Source: an uncultured Clostridia bacterium (GTDB lineage: Bacteria > Bacillota > Clostridia > Christensenellales > Borkfalkiaceae). From it: a stretch of DNA of 64,000 nt. The first letter of the stretch is position 1. The number at the start of each line of letters is the position of its first letter. Where the stretch lies: the NCBI GenBank assembly GCA_947175485.1, contig CAMWMZ010000003.1, positions 18,610 to 82,609 of the forward strand. The letters run 5' to 3'. Shown one piece after another: positions 16,700 through 24,773 of this stretch. A program made the position numbers and the translations under genes. Below the pieces are notes generated by a model that was not told the origin of the DNA, did not search any database, and saw only the letters and a program-made list of their open reading frames with translations.

Positions 16700-17728
16700 A
16701 TGGGTGCTATTTATTTAAAGGTTTTGCTGATAATGGCGGTTTTCGTGGCGTTTGCGTTGCCCGGATTCGCGCTTAAAAAATTCAAGATGATAGGCGAGGG
16801 CGGCACGCTGACCCTTTCAAATCTGCTTTTGTACGTATGCCAGCCCGCGTTGGCGATAAAGTCTTTTTGCGTGTTTTCGCAAGAGGAGTGGGCGGTTGTG
16901 CAATCAGTGCAAACTGCCGTTTTGCTGAAAAACTTCGGTTTGGCTTTTGCCGTTTCCGTGCTGTCTATAGGGATTATGTTCGGGCTTTGCAAGCTTGTGT
17001 TTTTAAAGGCGAAGAACAGGAAGGCGGCGGACGTTTATTCTTTTGTGGCGGTGTTTTCCAACGCAGGGTTTTTCGGTATTCCGTTTGTGGAAATGTTTAC
17101 GGACGGTAATCCGCTTGCCATTATGTATATAATGGTTTTCAACCTTGTTTTCAATTTCACCTGCTGGACGATAGGCGTTTATCTGATTACGGGGAGCTTT
17201 AAGGAAATACGCATAAAGAAGCTTGTTTGCAACCCCGCGATTATCGCGAGCGTTGTTGCGCTTATTCTGTTTTTCGTGCCGCAGATAAATATTTTTATGA
17301 TGGACGAGGTTAAGGAATTGCGGATTTTCCCGCAGTATCTTGCCTATATGACGGCGCCGCTTTCTATGGTGATAGTGGGAATAAGGCTTGCGGAAACTCC
17401 GCCGAAACAGCTTTTCTGCAAAAAGGGAGTTTATCTTGCAGGCGGATTGAGGTTGATTGTTGCGCCGTTTTTGACGTTGCTTATTTCTACGCCGTTTTGG
17501 GGGGTGCTCGGAAGCGGAGCGTCGGGAGCGTTTGCGGAATACGTTTATCTTTCGCCCGTGATAGCTATGACGATGTCCCCCGCGGCTTCGGTTGTGGCGA
17601 TGGCGGAACGGTTTGACGGCGATAAGGAAACTGCGACCGCCGCCTTTGTGACGAATACGCTTTTAAGCGTGATAACGATACCGCTTGTAATAACCGCCGT
17701 TATAGCAATCTGCGGCGTTTCGGTGTAA
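16700..17728 (+). CDS. AEC-family (auxin efflux carrier-like) transporter
   Basis: A 342-residue membrane protein with about ten hydrophobic segments. The arrangement FALPGFALKKFKMI, then SNAGFFGIPFVEM and a C-terminal MTMSPAASVVAMAERF followed by AFVTNTLLSVITIPL is typical of the AEC family, which transports malate, malonate or other organic acids. No Shine-Dalgarno site is visible before the ATG, which starts 3 bp after the NERD gene stop, so translation is probably coupled. The substrate cannot be deduced. Confidence 0.88.
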   Translation: MGAIYLKVLLIMAVFVAFALPGFALKKFKMIGEGGTLTLSNLLLYVCQPALAIKSFCVFSQEEWAVVQSVQTAVLLKNFGLAFAVSVLSIGIMFGLCKLVFLKAKNRKAADVYSFVAVFSNAGFFGIPFVEMFTDGNPLAIMYIMVFNLVFNFTCWTIGVYLITGSFKEIRIKKLVCNPAIIASVVALILFFVPQINIFMMDEVKELRIFPQYLAYMTAPLSMVIVGIRLAETPPKQLFCKKGVYLAGGLRLIVAPFLTLLISTPFWGVLGSGASGAFAEYVYLSPVIAMTMSPAASVVAMAERFDGDKETATAAFVTNTLLSVITIPLVITAVIAICGVSV

Positions 17729-17736
17729 TAAATTTT

Positions 17737-17780
17737 AAAACTTCCGCTGTGACACTGTTTTGTTACAGCGGAAGTTTTTT
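17737..17780 (+). terminator. Intrinsic terminator after the AEC transporter
   Basis: A 14-bp stem (17737-17750 with 17765-17778), AAAACTTCCGCTGT against its complement, merging into a T run. Confidence 0.9.
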
Positions 17781-17806
17781 ATTATAGGAAAAATTTGCCA
17801 AATTGC

Positions 17807-17835
17807 TTGATTATTACGTTATTTTATTTTATAAT
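17807..17835 (+). promoter_or_regulatory. Promoter upstream of the HNH leader
   Basis: TTGATT (17807-17812), 17 bp, TATAAT (17830-17835). The expected start is near 17842, which gives a leader of almost 200 nt. Confidence 0.7.
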
Positions 17836-17841
17836 TATTTT

Positions 17842-18039
17842 TGCAGTTAAATTGAATAAATCTAAAAGCCTTTTTAAGGCAGATTAACAAATCTTCTGGA
17901 ACGCTGTTATGAGGATTACCCATTGAGGTTTACAGCCTTAGGTTGCCCTAAGTGTTAGTCAAGGTATTTATTACTAAACTGCGAAGGAGGTTTATAAATA
18001 CGGATTACTCTATTAAATTTATTTTAAGGAGAGTAAAAA
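17842..18039 (+). ncRNA. Structured leader RNA of the HNH gene (candidate)
   Basis: A chain of possible helices: GCCTT/AAGGC (17868-17880), AGATT/AATCT (17881-17894), GCTGT/ACAGC (17903-17936), CTTAGG/CCTAAG (17937-17952) and GTATTTAT/ATAAATAC with inner AAAC/GTTT (17964-18001). The apical loop of the last helix holds an AAGGAG. A second ribosome binding site directly precedes the ATG at 18040. No known RNA family recognised. Confidence 0.5.
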
Positions 18040-18978
18040 ATGACTAACAAAAAAATGCAAATAAATAAAGAAGTGGCTTTAAGGCTGTGGAACGCACAAT
18101 TCGGAAGAACCGATAAAACAACGGATTTTGCAGGACGCGAAATCGCTAAGGCGGCTTATAATGACCGCAACAGTAAATTCTGTTGGAACGTAGACCACAT
18201 TTATCCGCAAAAGCTCGGAGGAAAAACTGTTGATAGCAATTTAATTTGTTGCCACATGTTGACCAACGACGAAAAGGCGGATAATTATCCCGCATTTACT
18301 GCGAACGGCAAAAAGTTTATTATCAAGAAAGTTCAAAATCATTATGAAATCGTTGAACTGAAGGATAAGGATGAGGATGCTGGTAACGGCAAAGAAGAGA
18401 CCGATGATAGAGTTAACTTTTTTGATGCGGCGGCAGGGCTTGAGTTTTTCGATAAGTGCGGAGAGCCGGGTTGGGTAGGATTTGTTAAAATTCTCGTTTC
18501 TTTGAAATATGATAACAAGCAAAATATTGCAGGCGAGTTATATGCGTTTTTTAAAAAGATTTTAGGTTGTCCTGCCTATACGGGAGGCGATTTGGAATTC
18601 GTGGATTTGCCTCGCATAACATATGGCAACGAGTTTGAATATAAGTTGTTTGACTTTAAAGTGGAACAGCAGTCTTTTGTTCAAAATATGTTGGATAATT
18701 GTGTGTTGCTCAACACGTATTTACAGTATTTTAGAAATAAAAATAAAATCGATAATTTTAAAATTTATTGCGGATTACGTAAATACGATAATGAGTTTTT
18801 TGCTTCAAGAGCAGAAGAGCGAGATTTTAACGTAAGATTTTTAAACAATGCGATAACCATAAATGATTTGGTTAAAATTAATACTGACGCAAAGGACAAG
18901 AGCTTAAAAGAAAGCAACGGTTGCTTTGAATACGATTATATTTACACCAAATTAAGGGACGATTTAAACAAACAATAA
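18040..18978 (+). CDS. HNH endonuclease of unknown role
   Basis: A 312-residue protein with an HNH core near residues 49-81: WNVDHIYPQKLGGKTVDSN followed by LICCHMLTNDEKAD, giving His53, Asn67 and Asn76 (the H-N-N variant). The remaining 230 residues match nothing I recognise; a stretch around 125-155 is aromatic-rich. The gene is clearly more AT-rich than its neighbours, has its own promoter and terminator and a long structured leader, and stands alone, which suggests acquired DNA. It could be a defence nuclease, a selfish homing-type nuclease or a DNA-processing enzyme. Confidence 0.82.
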   Translation: MTNKKMQINKEVALRLWNAQFGRTDKTTDFAGREIAKAAYNDRNSKFCWNVDHIYPQKLGGKTVDSNLICCHMLTNDEKADNYPAFTANGKKFIIKKVQNHYEIVELKDKDEDAGNGKEETDDRVNFFDAAAGLEFFDKCGEPGWVGFVKILVSLKYDNKQNIAGELYAFFKKILGCPAYTGGDLEFVDLPRITYGNEFEYKLFDFKVEQQSFVQNMLDNCVLLNTYLQYFRNKNKIDNFKIYCGLRKYDNEFFASRAEERDFNVRFLNNAITINDLVKINTDAKDKSLKESNGCFEYDYIYTKLRDDLNKQ

Positions 18979-19000
18979 AGGTAATTCGTAAATAAACCTC

Positions 19001-19035
19001 AAAAGGAGTATCGGGCAACAGATACTCCTTTTTTT
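19001..19035 (+). terminator. Intrinsic terminator of the HNH gene
   Basis: AAAAGGAGTATC (19001-19012) pairs with GATACTCCTTTT from 19021, ending in a run of seven T. Confidence 0.92.
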
Positions 19036-19036
19036 A

Positions 19037-19069
19037 AAATCCCCTTGCGGAATAACCGCAAGGGGATTT
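19037..19069 (-). terminator. Terminator of the GNAT gene
   Basis: A 14-bp stem (19037-19050 with 19056-19069) lies directly after the minus-strand stop at 19073. It also works as a hairpin on the plus strand. Confidence 0.8.
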
Positions 19070-19072
19070 GTT

Positions 19073-19555
19073 TTATTTGCATTTGTTTTGTATGTTTGGT
19101 TTTTCGTAGACGGAACAGCCTAAATCAGAGTTGTAAGCGGTTGTTTTTTCGTAGCCGCAGGCGGTGAAGAATTCTTCTGCGTTTTCGCAAGGCAGGGAAT
19201 AGGATTTATCCGTGCCGGCTTCTCTTAGCTTCATTTCTGCGGTATACAATAAAAATTTACCTAAGCCCTGACGGCGGCGGGAGGGGACAACGTAAATTTC
19301 GCGGATATCGCCCCAGCCTTCTTTAAAGTTCCATTCGTTATTTATGTCGTCGGTCTGGTAAATGACAAACCCCGCGAAGGTATCGCCGTCTTTTAAGATA
19401 TCTATGTGCAGAAGCCCCGCCTTTAAATCGGGGATAACGTATTCTTCCAGCAGGTGCGGAATATCTTCTCCGCAGCCGAGTTCGTTATAGTATTCGGCGA
19501 AAAGCTGTTCGAATTGTTTTTGTGTGCTGTCTTTAAGAGGGGAAACGGTTATCAT
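19073..19555 (-). CDS. GNAT-family N-acetyltransferase
   Basis: A 160-residue protein of the GCN5-related acetyltransferase fold. IREIYVVPSRRRQGLGKFLL is motif A with the acetyl-CoA pyrophosphate loop (R/Q-x-x-G-x-G). The end SLPCENAEEFFTACGYEKT is the usual motif B region. The acceptor substrate cannot be told. It is a single gene with an AAAGGA ribosome binding site and its own terminator; neighbours give no functional hint. Confidence 0.9.
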   Translation of the reverse strand: MITVSPLKDSTQKQFEQLFAEYYNELGCGEDIPHLLEEYVIPDLKAGLLHIDILKDGDTFAGFVIYQTDDINNEWNFKEGWGDIREIYVVPSRRRQGLGKFLLYTAEMKLREAGTDKSYSLPCENAEEFFTACGYEKTTAYNSDLGCSVYEKPNIQNKCK

Positions 19556-19765
19556 AAATATCCTTTTTTATCTTTTGAGGTTTTATTGCCGTTATTCAGG
19601 GTGCAAGACGCAACGGAGAATAATGGTGCTGTGCGCAGACTTTGCGTTCAAATGCGCATGGGTAATGAGAAAGATTGCGCTTATTGTTGGAGCTTGCGGC
19701 GGGCGATTGCCGTGCGCGTGCGTGGAATATCTTATATCCGACGCGGCGGAGGGGGTGCGGGAATA
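19556..19765. other. Intergenic stretch, no gene seen
   Basis: About 210 bp between the GNAT gene start and the rpmA terminator. Open frames across it are antisense to the neighbouring genes and lack ribosome binding sites. Confidence 0.5.
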
Positions 19766-19769
19766 TAAA

Positions 19770-19793
19770 AACGAGGACTTTGAAGTCCTCGTT
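19770..19793 (-). terminator. Terminator of rplU-rpmA
   Basis: AACGAGGAC (19770-19778) pairs with GTCCTCGTT (19785-19793), followed on the minus strand by TTTT. Confidence 0.85.
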
Positions 19794-19799
19794 AATTTT

Positions 19800-20078
19800 T
19801 TATTCCGCTACGGGATAGATGGAAACCTGCTTTCCGTCTTTGCCGACCCTTTCAAACCTTACGGTTCCGTCGATAAGCGCAAAGAGCGTATCGTCTTTGC
19901 CCAAACCTACGTTGTTGCCGGGCTTGAATTTGGTGCCGCGCTGTCTTACGAGGATATTGCCCGCAAGCACGAACTGACCGTCGGCACGCTTAACGCCGAG
20001 CATTTTGGGATTACTGTCTCTGCCGTTGTGTGAAGAACCCGTTCCTTTTTTATGGGCGAATAAACTGATAAAGAACAT
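19800..20078 (-). CDS. rpmA: Ribosomal protein L27, with N-terminal extension
   Basis: A 92-residue bL27 that sits at the peptidyl-transferase centre of the 50S subunit. The core begins [15 protein letters not shown]. Before it is the extension MFFISLF, typical of Firmicutes, where the protease Prp cuts after Phe. An AAGGAGG site in front of the first Met shows that the extension is translated. The prp gene, usually between rplU and rpmA, is missing: the gap is only 16 bp. Obg does not follow either. Confidence 0.97.
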   Translation of the reverse strand: MFFISLFAHKKGTGSSHNGRDSNPKMLGVKRADGQFVLAGNILVRQRGTKFKPGNNVGLGKDDTLFALIDGTVRFERVGKDGKQVSIYPVAE

Positions 20079-20094
20079 TTTTTATTTCCTCCTT

Positions 20095-20505
20095 TTACTC
20101 CGCCTTGGTTTCAGCCGTTTCAGCGGCGGGTTTAGCCGCGGTTTTTTTAGCGGCAGGCTTTTTTGCCGCGGGTTTCTTTGCGGCGGGCTTTTCAGCTTCC
20201 GACGCGCCGATAGCCGTTACCTTAATCTGGGCGTAGGGCTGCCTGTGGCCTTGCTTCTTTCTTTCATTTTTCTTGGGCTTGTATTTGAATACGATAATCT
20301 TTTTATCTTTGCCCTCTGCAACGATTTCCGCGACGACTTTAACGCCTTCTACTTCTTTTCCGGTTTGAATGCCCTTTTCGTCGGCTGTGAGAATAACGGG
20401 AAAATCAACCGTTTCCCCGACCTTTTTTCCGAGCTTTTCAACCTTTAAAACGTCGCCTACGCAAACCTTGTACTGTTTTCTGCCGTTTTCAAAAATAGCG
20501 TACAT
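20095..20505 (-). CDS. rplU: Ribosomal protein L21, with Lys-Ala-Pro tail
   Basis: A 136-residue bL21 beginning MYAIFENGRKQYKVCVGD. The core ends near residue 103, where KNERKKQGHRQPYAQIKV matches the normal C-terminus. It is followed by a low-complexity tail of about 30 residues built of AAKKP repeats and ending in Glu/Thr/Ala. The tail is likely disordered and may contact rRNA. It is cotranscribed with rpmA behind a leader that is probably autoregulatory. Confidence 0.97.
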   Translation of the reverse strand: MYAIFENGRKQYKVCVGDVLKVEKLGKKVGETVDFPVILTADEKGIQTGKEVEGVKVVAEIVAEGKDKKIIVFKYKPKKNERKKQGHRQPYAQIKVTAIGASEAEKPAAKKPAAKKPAAKKTAAKPAAETAETKAE

Positions 20506-20594
20506 AGTGTGAAAATACCTCCTCTAACCAGTCTCGCCGAACATATAAGGCGGCGCTTCAAGCGCACTTAAAAAAGCCTTGTCCGAGCGGCTCG
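20506..20594 (-). ncRNA. L21 leader RNA (candidate)
   Basis: An untranslated leader of about 90 nt between the promoter and rplU, with GC-rich segments that can fold (for example GCGCTT with AAGCGC). Firmicutes L21 leaders occupy this place and are thought to bind L21. The match to that family was not computed. Confidence 0.5.
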
Positions 20595-20600
20595 TTATTA

Positions 20601-20629
20601 AATTTATCATAAATTTATATGCAAGTCAA
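20601..20629 (-). promoter_or_regulatory. Promoter of rplU-rpmA
   Basis: On the minus strand TTGACT (20624-20629), 17 bp, TAAATT (20601-20606). Confidence 0.7.
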
Positions 20630-20693
20630 CTAAAAAGGACTGCGAACGAATAATTTTTTGCGTGCGCGGCAAACTGGTTTTAAGGAGAAAATT

Positions 20694-21134
20694 ATGGAAG
20701 AAATCAAAAAAGACAGCGAAGTTTTAGCTGAAATTTACCGCAACGCGCAGCTTGCGCTTACGTCTATTTCTGATATTTTGCCTGAAATAGACGATGAAAA
20801 CATAAAGCAGGAAATCATGCGCGAGCATGAAGAATACGAAAGAATCTGCTGCGAGGCGGCTTCGCTTGCGCATAAGCTCAACGTGGAGCTGAAAGATCCC
20901 AGCCCCGTTAAAAAGGCGATGATGTGGTCTGCAATCAAGATGGGCACGGCTAACGATAATTCCGCGCAGAACGTTGCCCAGATGATGATAAGAGGCACGG
21001 TTACGGGTTTGACTTCGCTTAAAACTTCGCTTACGGACGGCGGAAAGTATATGGATGAAGAAGTTAAAAAGCTTTTGACGGACCTTATCGATATAGAAGA
21101 GAGCTTCGAACAGAAGTTAAAAACTTATTTATAA
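20694..21134 (+). CDS. Unrecognised all-helical soluble protein
   Basis: A 146-residue protein predicted to be almost fully alpha-helical and acidic, with no membrane segment. The start at 20694 has an AAGGAG ribosome binding site; an upstream in-frame start does not. Repeated Glu and His residues in the first half (REHEEYERICCEAASLAHKL) recall ferritin-like or helical-bundle stress proteins, but no metal-binding motif pair is convincing. It stands alone between rplU (divergent) and a strong terminator. Confidence 0.75.
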   Translation: MEEIKKDSEVLAEIYRNAQLALTSISDILPEIDDENIKQEIMREHEEYERICCEAASLAHKLNVELKDPSPVKKAMMWSAIKMGTANDNSAQNVAQMMIRGTVTGLTSLKTSLTDGGKYMDEEVKKLLTDLIDIEESFEQKLKTYL

Positions 21135-21163
21135 GTATACTCAGCGTTTAATAATACGAAATT

Positions 21164-21203
21164 AAAGCCGCCGCGGGCAATTTTGCCCGCGGCGGCTTTC
21201 GCT
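21164..21203 (+). terminator. Intrinsic terminator
   Basis: A very GC-rich stem of about 15-17 bp (21164-21180 with 21183-21199) ending in TTT. Confidence 0.85.
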
Positions 21204-21374
21204 GTTGTGCAAAGGCGCGCGGTAAAGTCCGTGTTTTGCGTTAGTACCTACTGCGTCTGAGTTATATGGTAAAATTCAATGAGGATAAACGAGCAGTTCA
21301 AAAGTTTGCCATACAATCTTAACAGACCGTTAAAAATACGCTATACGCTTTTGCAGCCGTATCAAAAACTGCGG

Positions 21375-21404
21375 TTGACAATTACGGGCGGCGGGAGGTA
21401 TAAT
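21375..21404 (+). promoter_or_regulatory. Consensus promoter at the LRR gene, leaderless configuration
   Basis: TTGACA (21375-21380), 18 bp, TATAAT (21399-21404), then seven bases and ATG at 21412. The only purine-rich motif, GGGAGG, lies inside the promoter spacer, 13 bp from the ATG, and would not be transcribed. Confidence 0.8.
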
Positions 21405-21411
21405 TTTATAT

Positions 21412-22629
21412 ATGAAATACTGTATGAATTGCGGAGCGGAAAACGCTGACGGCGCGGAGTTTTGTTCTGCGTGCGCAAAAAGAACGTTTACTTTAAACCG
21501 TGAAGATTATCTGCGCGTAAAATTCGGCGGCAGTGTTTTTGCAGAACCCGAAACGGAGATGAAGCCCGATTGTACACATATACGTACTGCGGATACTGAG
21601 GAATATACAGGCGCGGACGGAGCGGGCGGATATGGAAGAGGAGCGTTCGAAGATACGCAAGGCTGTTTGGACGACGAAAAAACCGTAGAGTGCGAAGAGG
21701 AAGCCGAAGAGTACGAAGAAACCGAATTAAGCGAAGAAGAGCGCGAAGAAAACGAAGCGGAATTTTCCGGATGCGGTGAAGATTTTTGCGTTGAGGACGG
21801 CGTTCTTTCCGGCTATGACGGCGAGGACATGCGCGTGCAAATACCTGAAGGGATTAAGCATATCGGGGAATTTGCATTTTGTCAGATGCAGATTGAAAGC
21901 GTAAAATTCCCGTCTGCCCTTGAAAGCATAGGGGAATCCGCGTTCGGCGGCTGCGAAAAGCTGAAGGAGCTGAATTTCCCCGAAAGCTTAACGGATATAG
22001 GCGAGGGAGCTTTTGAGGATTGTATAAATCTTGAAAAAGCGGTTTTGCCTTACGGCGTAAACATAGGCGAAAGCGCGTTTAAAGTATGCGAAAGCTTAAA
22101 AGAAATAAACATAGAGGCGGCGGCAAGCATAGGCAGCGAGGCGTTTAAATATTGTTTTGCCCTTGAAAAGGTTGTATTGCCGGAAATCGAGAATATTCCC
22201 GACTATGTGTTTTATAATTGTTGGCATTTGAAAGACGTATATTTCCCCGATTGCCTTGCATATATAGGAGGGTTTGCGTTTTCGGGCTGTTCCTCGCTTG
22301 AAAGCTTAGTGCTGCCTGCGGGATTGAAAATTATCGATAATTTTGCTTTTGAAGAGTGCTGCGCTTTGGAAACGGTCGACTTGCCCGACGGGCTTGAAAA
22401 TTTAGGCGGGTATGCGTTCGGCGGGTGTACCTTTCTGGAAAGTGTTTTTATCCCCGCGAGCGTAAAAACGGCGGGTAAGCGGATATTCAATTCAAACGGC
22501 TTGTGTACGGCATATTGCGAAGCCGCACAGCGCCCAGAGGGCTGGGATAAGGATTGGGACGTCGTAAGAGGCGGATTGTTCGGGAAAAAAAGAGTAAAAG
22601 TAATCTGGGGAGCGAAAAGACCCCGATAA
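21412..22629 (+). CDS. Zinc-ribbon protein with BspA-type leucine-rich repeats
   Basis: A 405-residue protein. The N-terminus is a zinc ribbon with Cys4, Cys7, Cys18 and Cys21 (YCMNCG ... CSAC). Next comes an acidic, Glu-rich linker to about residue 120, then about ten BspA/LRR_5 repeats with the pattern I-G-x-x-A-F-x-x-C-x-x-L (for example SIGESAFGGCEKLKELNFP). There is no signal peptide or membrane segment, unlike surface BspA proteins, so this copy should be cytoplasmic and may bind proteins. It is convergent with the RNase G gene. Confidence 0.88.
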   Translation: MKYCMNCGAENADGAEFCSACAKRTFTLNREDYLRVKFGGSVFAEPETEMKPDCTHIRTADTEEYTGADGAGGYGRGAFEDTQGCLDDEKTVECEEEAEEYEETELSEEEREENEAEFSGCGEDFCVEDGVLSGYDGEDMRVQIPEGIKHIGEFAFCQMQIESVKFPSALESIGESAFGGCEKLKELNFPESLTDIGEGAFEDCINLEKAVLPYGVNIGESAFKVCESLKEINIEAAASIGSEAFKYCFALEKVVLPEIENIPDYVFYNCWHLKDVYFPDCLAYIGGFAFSGCSSLESLVLPAGLKIIDNFAFEECCALETVDLPDGLENLGGYAFGGCTFLESVFIPASVKTAGKRIFNSNGLCTAYCEAAQRPEGWDKDWDVVRGGLFGKKRVKVIWGAKRPR

Positions 22630-22645
22630 TTGTTCTTATAAATCA

Positions 22646-22681
22646 AAAGCGCGGGCTTGCGGATTTGCAAGCCCGCGCTTT
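22646..22681. terminator. Bidirectional terminator
   Basis: A 15-bp stem (22646-22660 with 22667-22681) between convergent genes. A/T flanks allow function in both directions. Confidence 0.88.
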
Positions 22682-22692
22682 GTTTGGCGGGG

Positions 22693-24183
22693 TTAAATTA
22701 GCTTTACCGCATCGGCGGGAATTTCGGTTATATCCGTTATATCCGTGCGGTATTTTATGGTTTCTTCGTTATAAGTTTTGTGAGGAACCGCGTAAAGCCC
22801 GATATTTAAACGCGCCGTTAAATCGTTTAAAAGCTCATTCCATCGGGTGAGGCGGGAGAGGATATCTGCGTTCATATCCATTCTTATAATTTGCGCACCG
22901 TCGGCGGCGAGGTTCAAAAGCTTTGCCCGCACGCCGAACAGTATATATTCTTCGGTTTTCGTATTGCCCGTTCCGTTGCAACAGCGGCACGGCTTTATCA
23001 TATGCGGCAGAGGGTTTGCGCCTATGCGTTTTCTTGTAAACTCCACAAGCCCGAATTTCGACATTGGGGAAACGGAGCATTTGGCTTTGTCGTTTTTCAG
23101 GGCGCGTTCAAGCTCTTCCGTCAGCGCTTTGCGGTGTTCGGCGGTTTGCATATCTATAAAATCGACCACCACGATGCCGCCTATGTTCCTGAGCTTTACC
23201 TGACGAGCTATCTCCCTTGCGGCAAGTATATTCGTGTGGTAAACGGTTTGTTCGAGATTGTAATCTCCGGTAAATTTGCCCGTGTTTACGTCTATTACGG
23301 TAAGAGCTTCGGTTTTTTCTATAACTATGTGCGCTCCGTTTTCCAAATCAACGCGAGGAGACGTTACGGATAAAATCTGTTTTGAAATCCCGAGCTCGTC
23401 GAGCATATCTCTTTTCCCCGAGTAAAGCTCTACGGGACAGCGGGTTTGCGCGGGGTAGAGGTTGATTATACCCTCTAATTTTTCTTTGAGGTCTTTGTTG
23501 CCCGCGACTATTTTTTCGATGTCGGTGGAAAGGGTGTCGCGCAAAACGCGCACGGGAAGAGCCGCGTCGGCATATAAAAGTTCTCCGACGGCGGCGGTTT
23601 TGTAGGTTTCCCTGATTTCGGCGTACAGGTTTTTAAGATAGGAATATTCGTCTTTGAGCTGGCTGCGTCTTGCATAAGGGGCGGCGGTGCGGAATATAAG
23701 CCCGTCGTCTTCGCCTTTAAGCCTTTTTGCCGAGTATTCCATATTTTTGCGCAGCTCCGCGTCTTTGATTTTTCTTGAAACGCCGACGAAAGGAACTTCG
23801 GGGATATATATCATGCATTTGCCGACGAAAGAGGGGCGGGCGGTGACCTTGGCGCCCTTGTTGCCGACGGGGAGCTTTACGATTTGCACCATTATTTCGT
23901 CGCCTGTTTTAAGCTCGGGCACGGCGGGGAGCTCGCCTTCGAACTTTTCGCCGTCGGGCAAAAAATCCCCCGCCGACAAAAAGCAGTTTTTTTCAAGACC
24001 GCAGTTTATAAACGCCGCCTGCATGCCTGCGTGGACGCTTTCCACCCTGCCTTTATAAACGTCGCCCACGGCGCAGCCGGAACCGCGCTTTTCAAAGCTG
24101 AATTCGTCTACTTTTCCGTTTTCCGTTACCGCGGCTACGGTATAACCGCAGAAGCCGTCGAAATAAACAGTTTTTTTAGCCAA
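22693..24183 (-). CDS. rng: Ribonuclease G/E family endoribonuclease
   Basis: A 496-residue RNase E/G-type enzyme that cuts AU-rich single-stranded RNA. The S1 domain is at the start (GDVYKGRVESVHAGMQAAFIN). The catalytic core carries IDVNTGKF and VVVDFIDMQTAEHR with the magnesium-binding Asp residues, and PCRCCNGTGN is the zinc-link CxxC. The length fits RNase G rather than RNase E, with no long C-terminal scaffold. Translation starts at TTG with an upstream GGAG. In many Clostridia this gene lies just before rplU-rpmA; here it is 2 kb away. Confidence 0.93.
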   Translation of the reverse strand: MAKKTVYFDGFCGYTVAAVTENGKVDEFSFEKRGSGCAVGDVYKGRVESVHAGMQAAFINCGLEKNCFLSAGDFLPDGEKFEGELPAVPELKTGDEIMVQIVKLPVGNKGAKVTARPSFVGKCMIYIPEVPFVGVSRKIKDAELRKNMEYSAKRLKGEDDGLIFRTAAPYARRSQLKDEYSYLKNLYAEIRETYKTAAVGELLYADAALPVRVLRDTLSTDIEKIVAGNKDLKEKLEGIINLYPAQTRCPVELYSGKRDMLDELGISKQILSVTSPRVDLENGAHIVIEKTEALTVIDVNTGKFTGDYNLEQTVYHTNILAAREIARQVKLRNIGGIVVVDFIDMQTAEHRKALTEELERALKNDKAKCSVSPMSKFGLVEFTRKRIGANPLPHMIKPCRCCNGTGNTKTEEYILFGVRAKLLNLAADGAQIIRMDMNADILSRLTRWNELLNDLTARLNIGLYAVPHKTYNEETIKYRTDITDITEIPADAVKLI

Positions 24184-24280
24184 AAGTTTTCTCCGTATAA
24201 GTTTTAGCCGCGTATGCAGGGCACAACGTAAAGATTATAATATTAAACAGACAAATTATCAATAAAAAAAGAGGAAAAAT

Positions 24281-24309
24281 TTGACAATTATAAACGTTTT
24301 GGATATAAT
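24281..24309 (+). promoter_or_regulatory. Consensus promoter of the SecB-like gene
   Basis: TTGACA (24281-24286), 17 bp, TATAAT (24304-24309), followed by an AAGGAG ribosome binding site. Confidence 0.85.
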
Positions 24310-24338
24310 ACAGGCATATATAAAAGGAGATTTAAATT

Positions 24339-24770
24339 ATGAAAATAGATTTCAAAGGAATAACGGGGGAAGAGCTTTCGTTCAAGCTCAACAGAATAAA
24401 ACTCAATCCCGAGGACAAGCTGGATATAAAGCCGCAGTTTTCCCGTCAGGTCAGAAAGGTGAACGGCAACGACAAGCTCAATTTCGTGGCGCTTTCCGTC
24501 AAAATAGAGAGCACGGAAGCAGAGCCGAAGCCCTTTAACATTTTCGTGACGCTTGTAGGCGTTTTCGAAGTGGACGGAATGAGCGGAGCGGCGGACGAGA
24601 GAAGATTCGTTATCGAGGCGACCAAGCTCGTATATCCTTATTTGCGTTCGGCGGTTACCAACCTAACCGCAAGCGCGTTTATCGCTCCGTTGAATCTGCC
24701 TGTAATTTCCGGCCCCATTTTCCCCGAGGACAGAGACCAGTTTGCATTTACTGCGGGCGATTTGAATTAA
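24339..24770 (+). CDS. SecB-like export chaperone
   Basis: A 143-residue protein. The C-terminal part LVYPYLRSAVTNLTASAF followed by IAPLNLPVI closely matches the SecB signature (YPYxRExVxxLTxRxxFPPLNLPPI). The N-terminal half is predicted beta-rich, as in SecB. SecB keeps exported proteins unfolded and is uncommon in Gram-positives, where SecB-like proteins can also serve toxin-antitoxin systems. Here no toxin is seen; the next gene, 3 bp away, encodes a tail-anchored protein, and secE follows after rpmG. A role in export is plausible. Confidence 0.75.
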   Translation: MKIDFKGITGEELSFKLNRIKLNPEDKLDIKPQFSRQVRKVNGNDKLNFVALSVKIESTEAEPKPFNIFVTLVGVFEVDGMSGAADERRFVIEATKLVYPYLRSAVTNLTASAFIAPLNLPVISGPIFPEDRDQFAFTAGDLN

Positions 24771-24773
24771 ACC

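Noticed and set aside
18040..18978. HNH protein as an IscB or Cas9 relative
   Set aside because: No RuvC motifs or arginine-rich bridge helix are visible; only the HNH core is recognisable.
19524..20033. 169-codon plus-strand frame
   Set aside because: Antisense to rpmA and to the GNAT start, no ribosome binding site, composition of a shadow frame.
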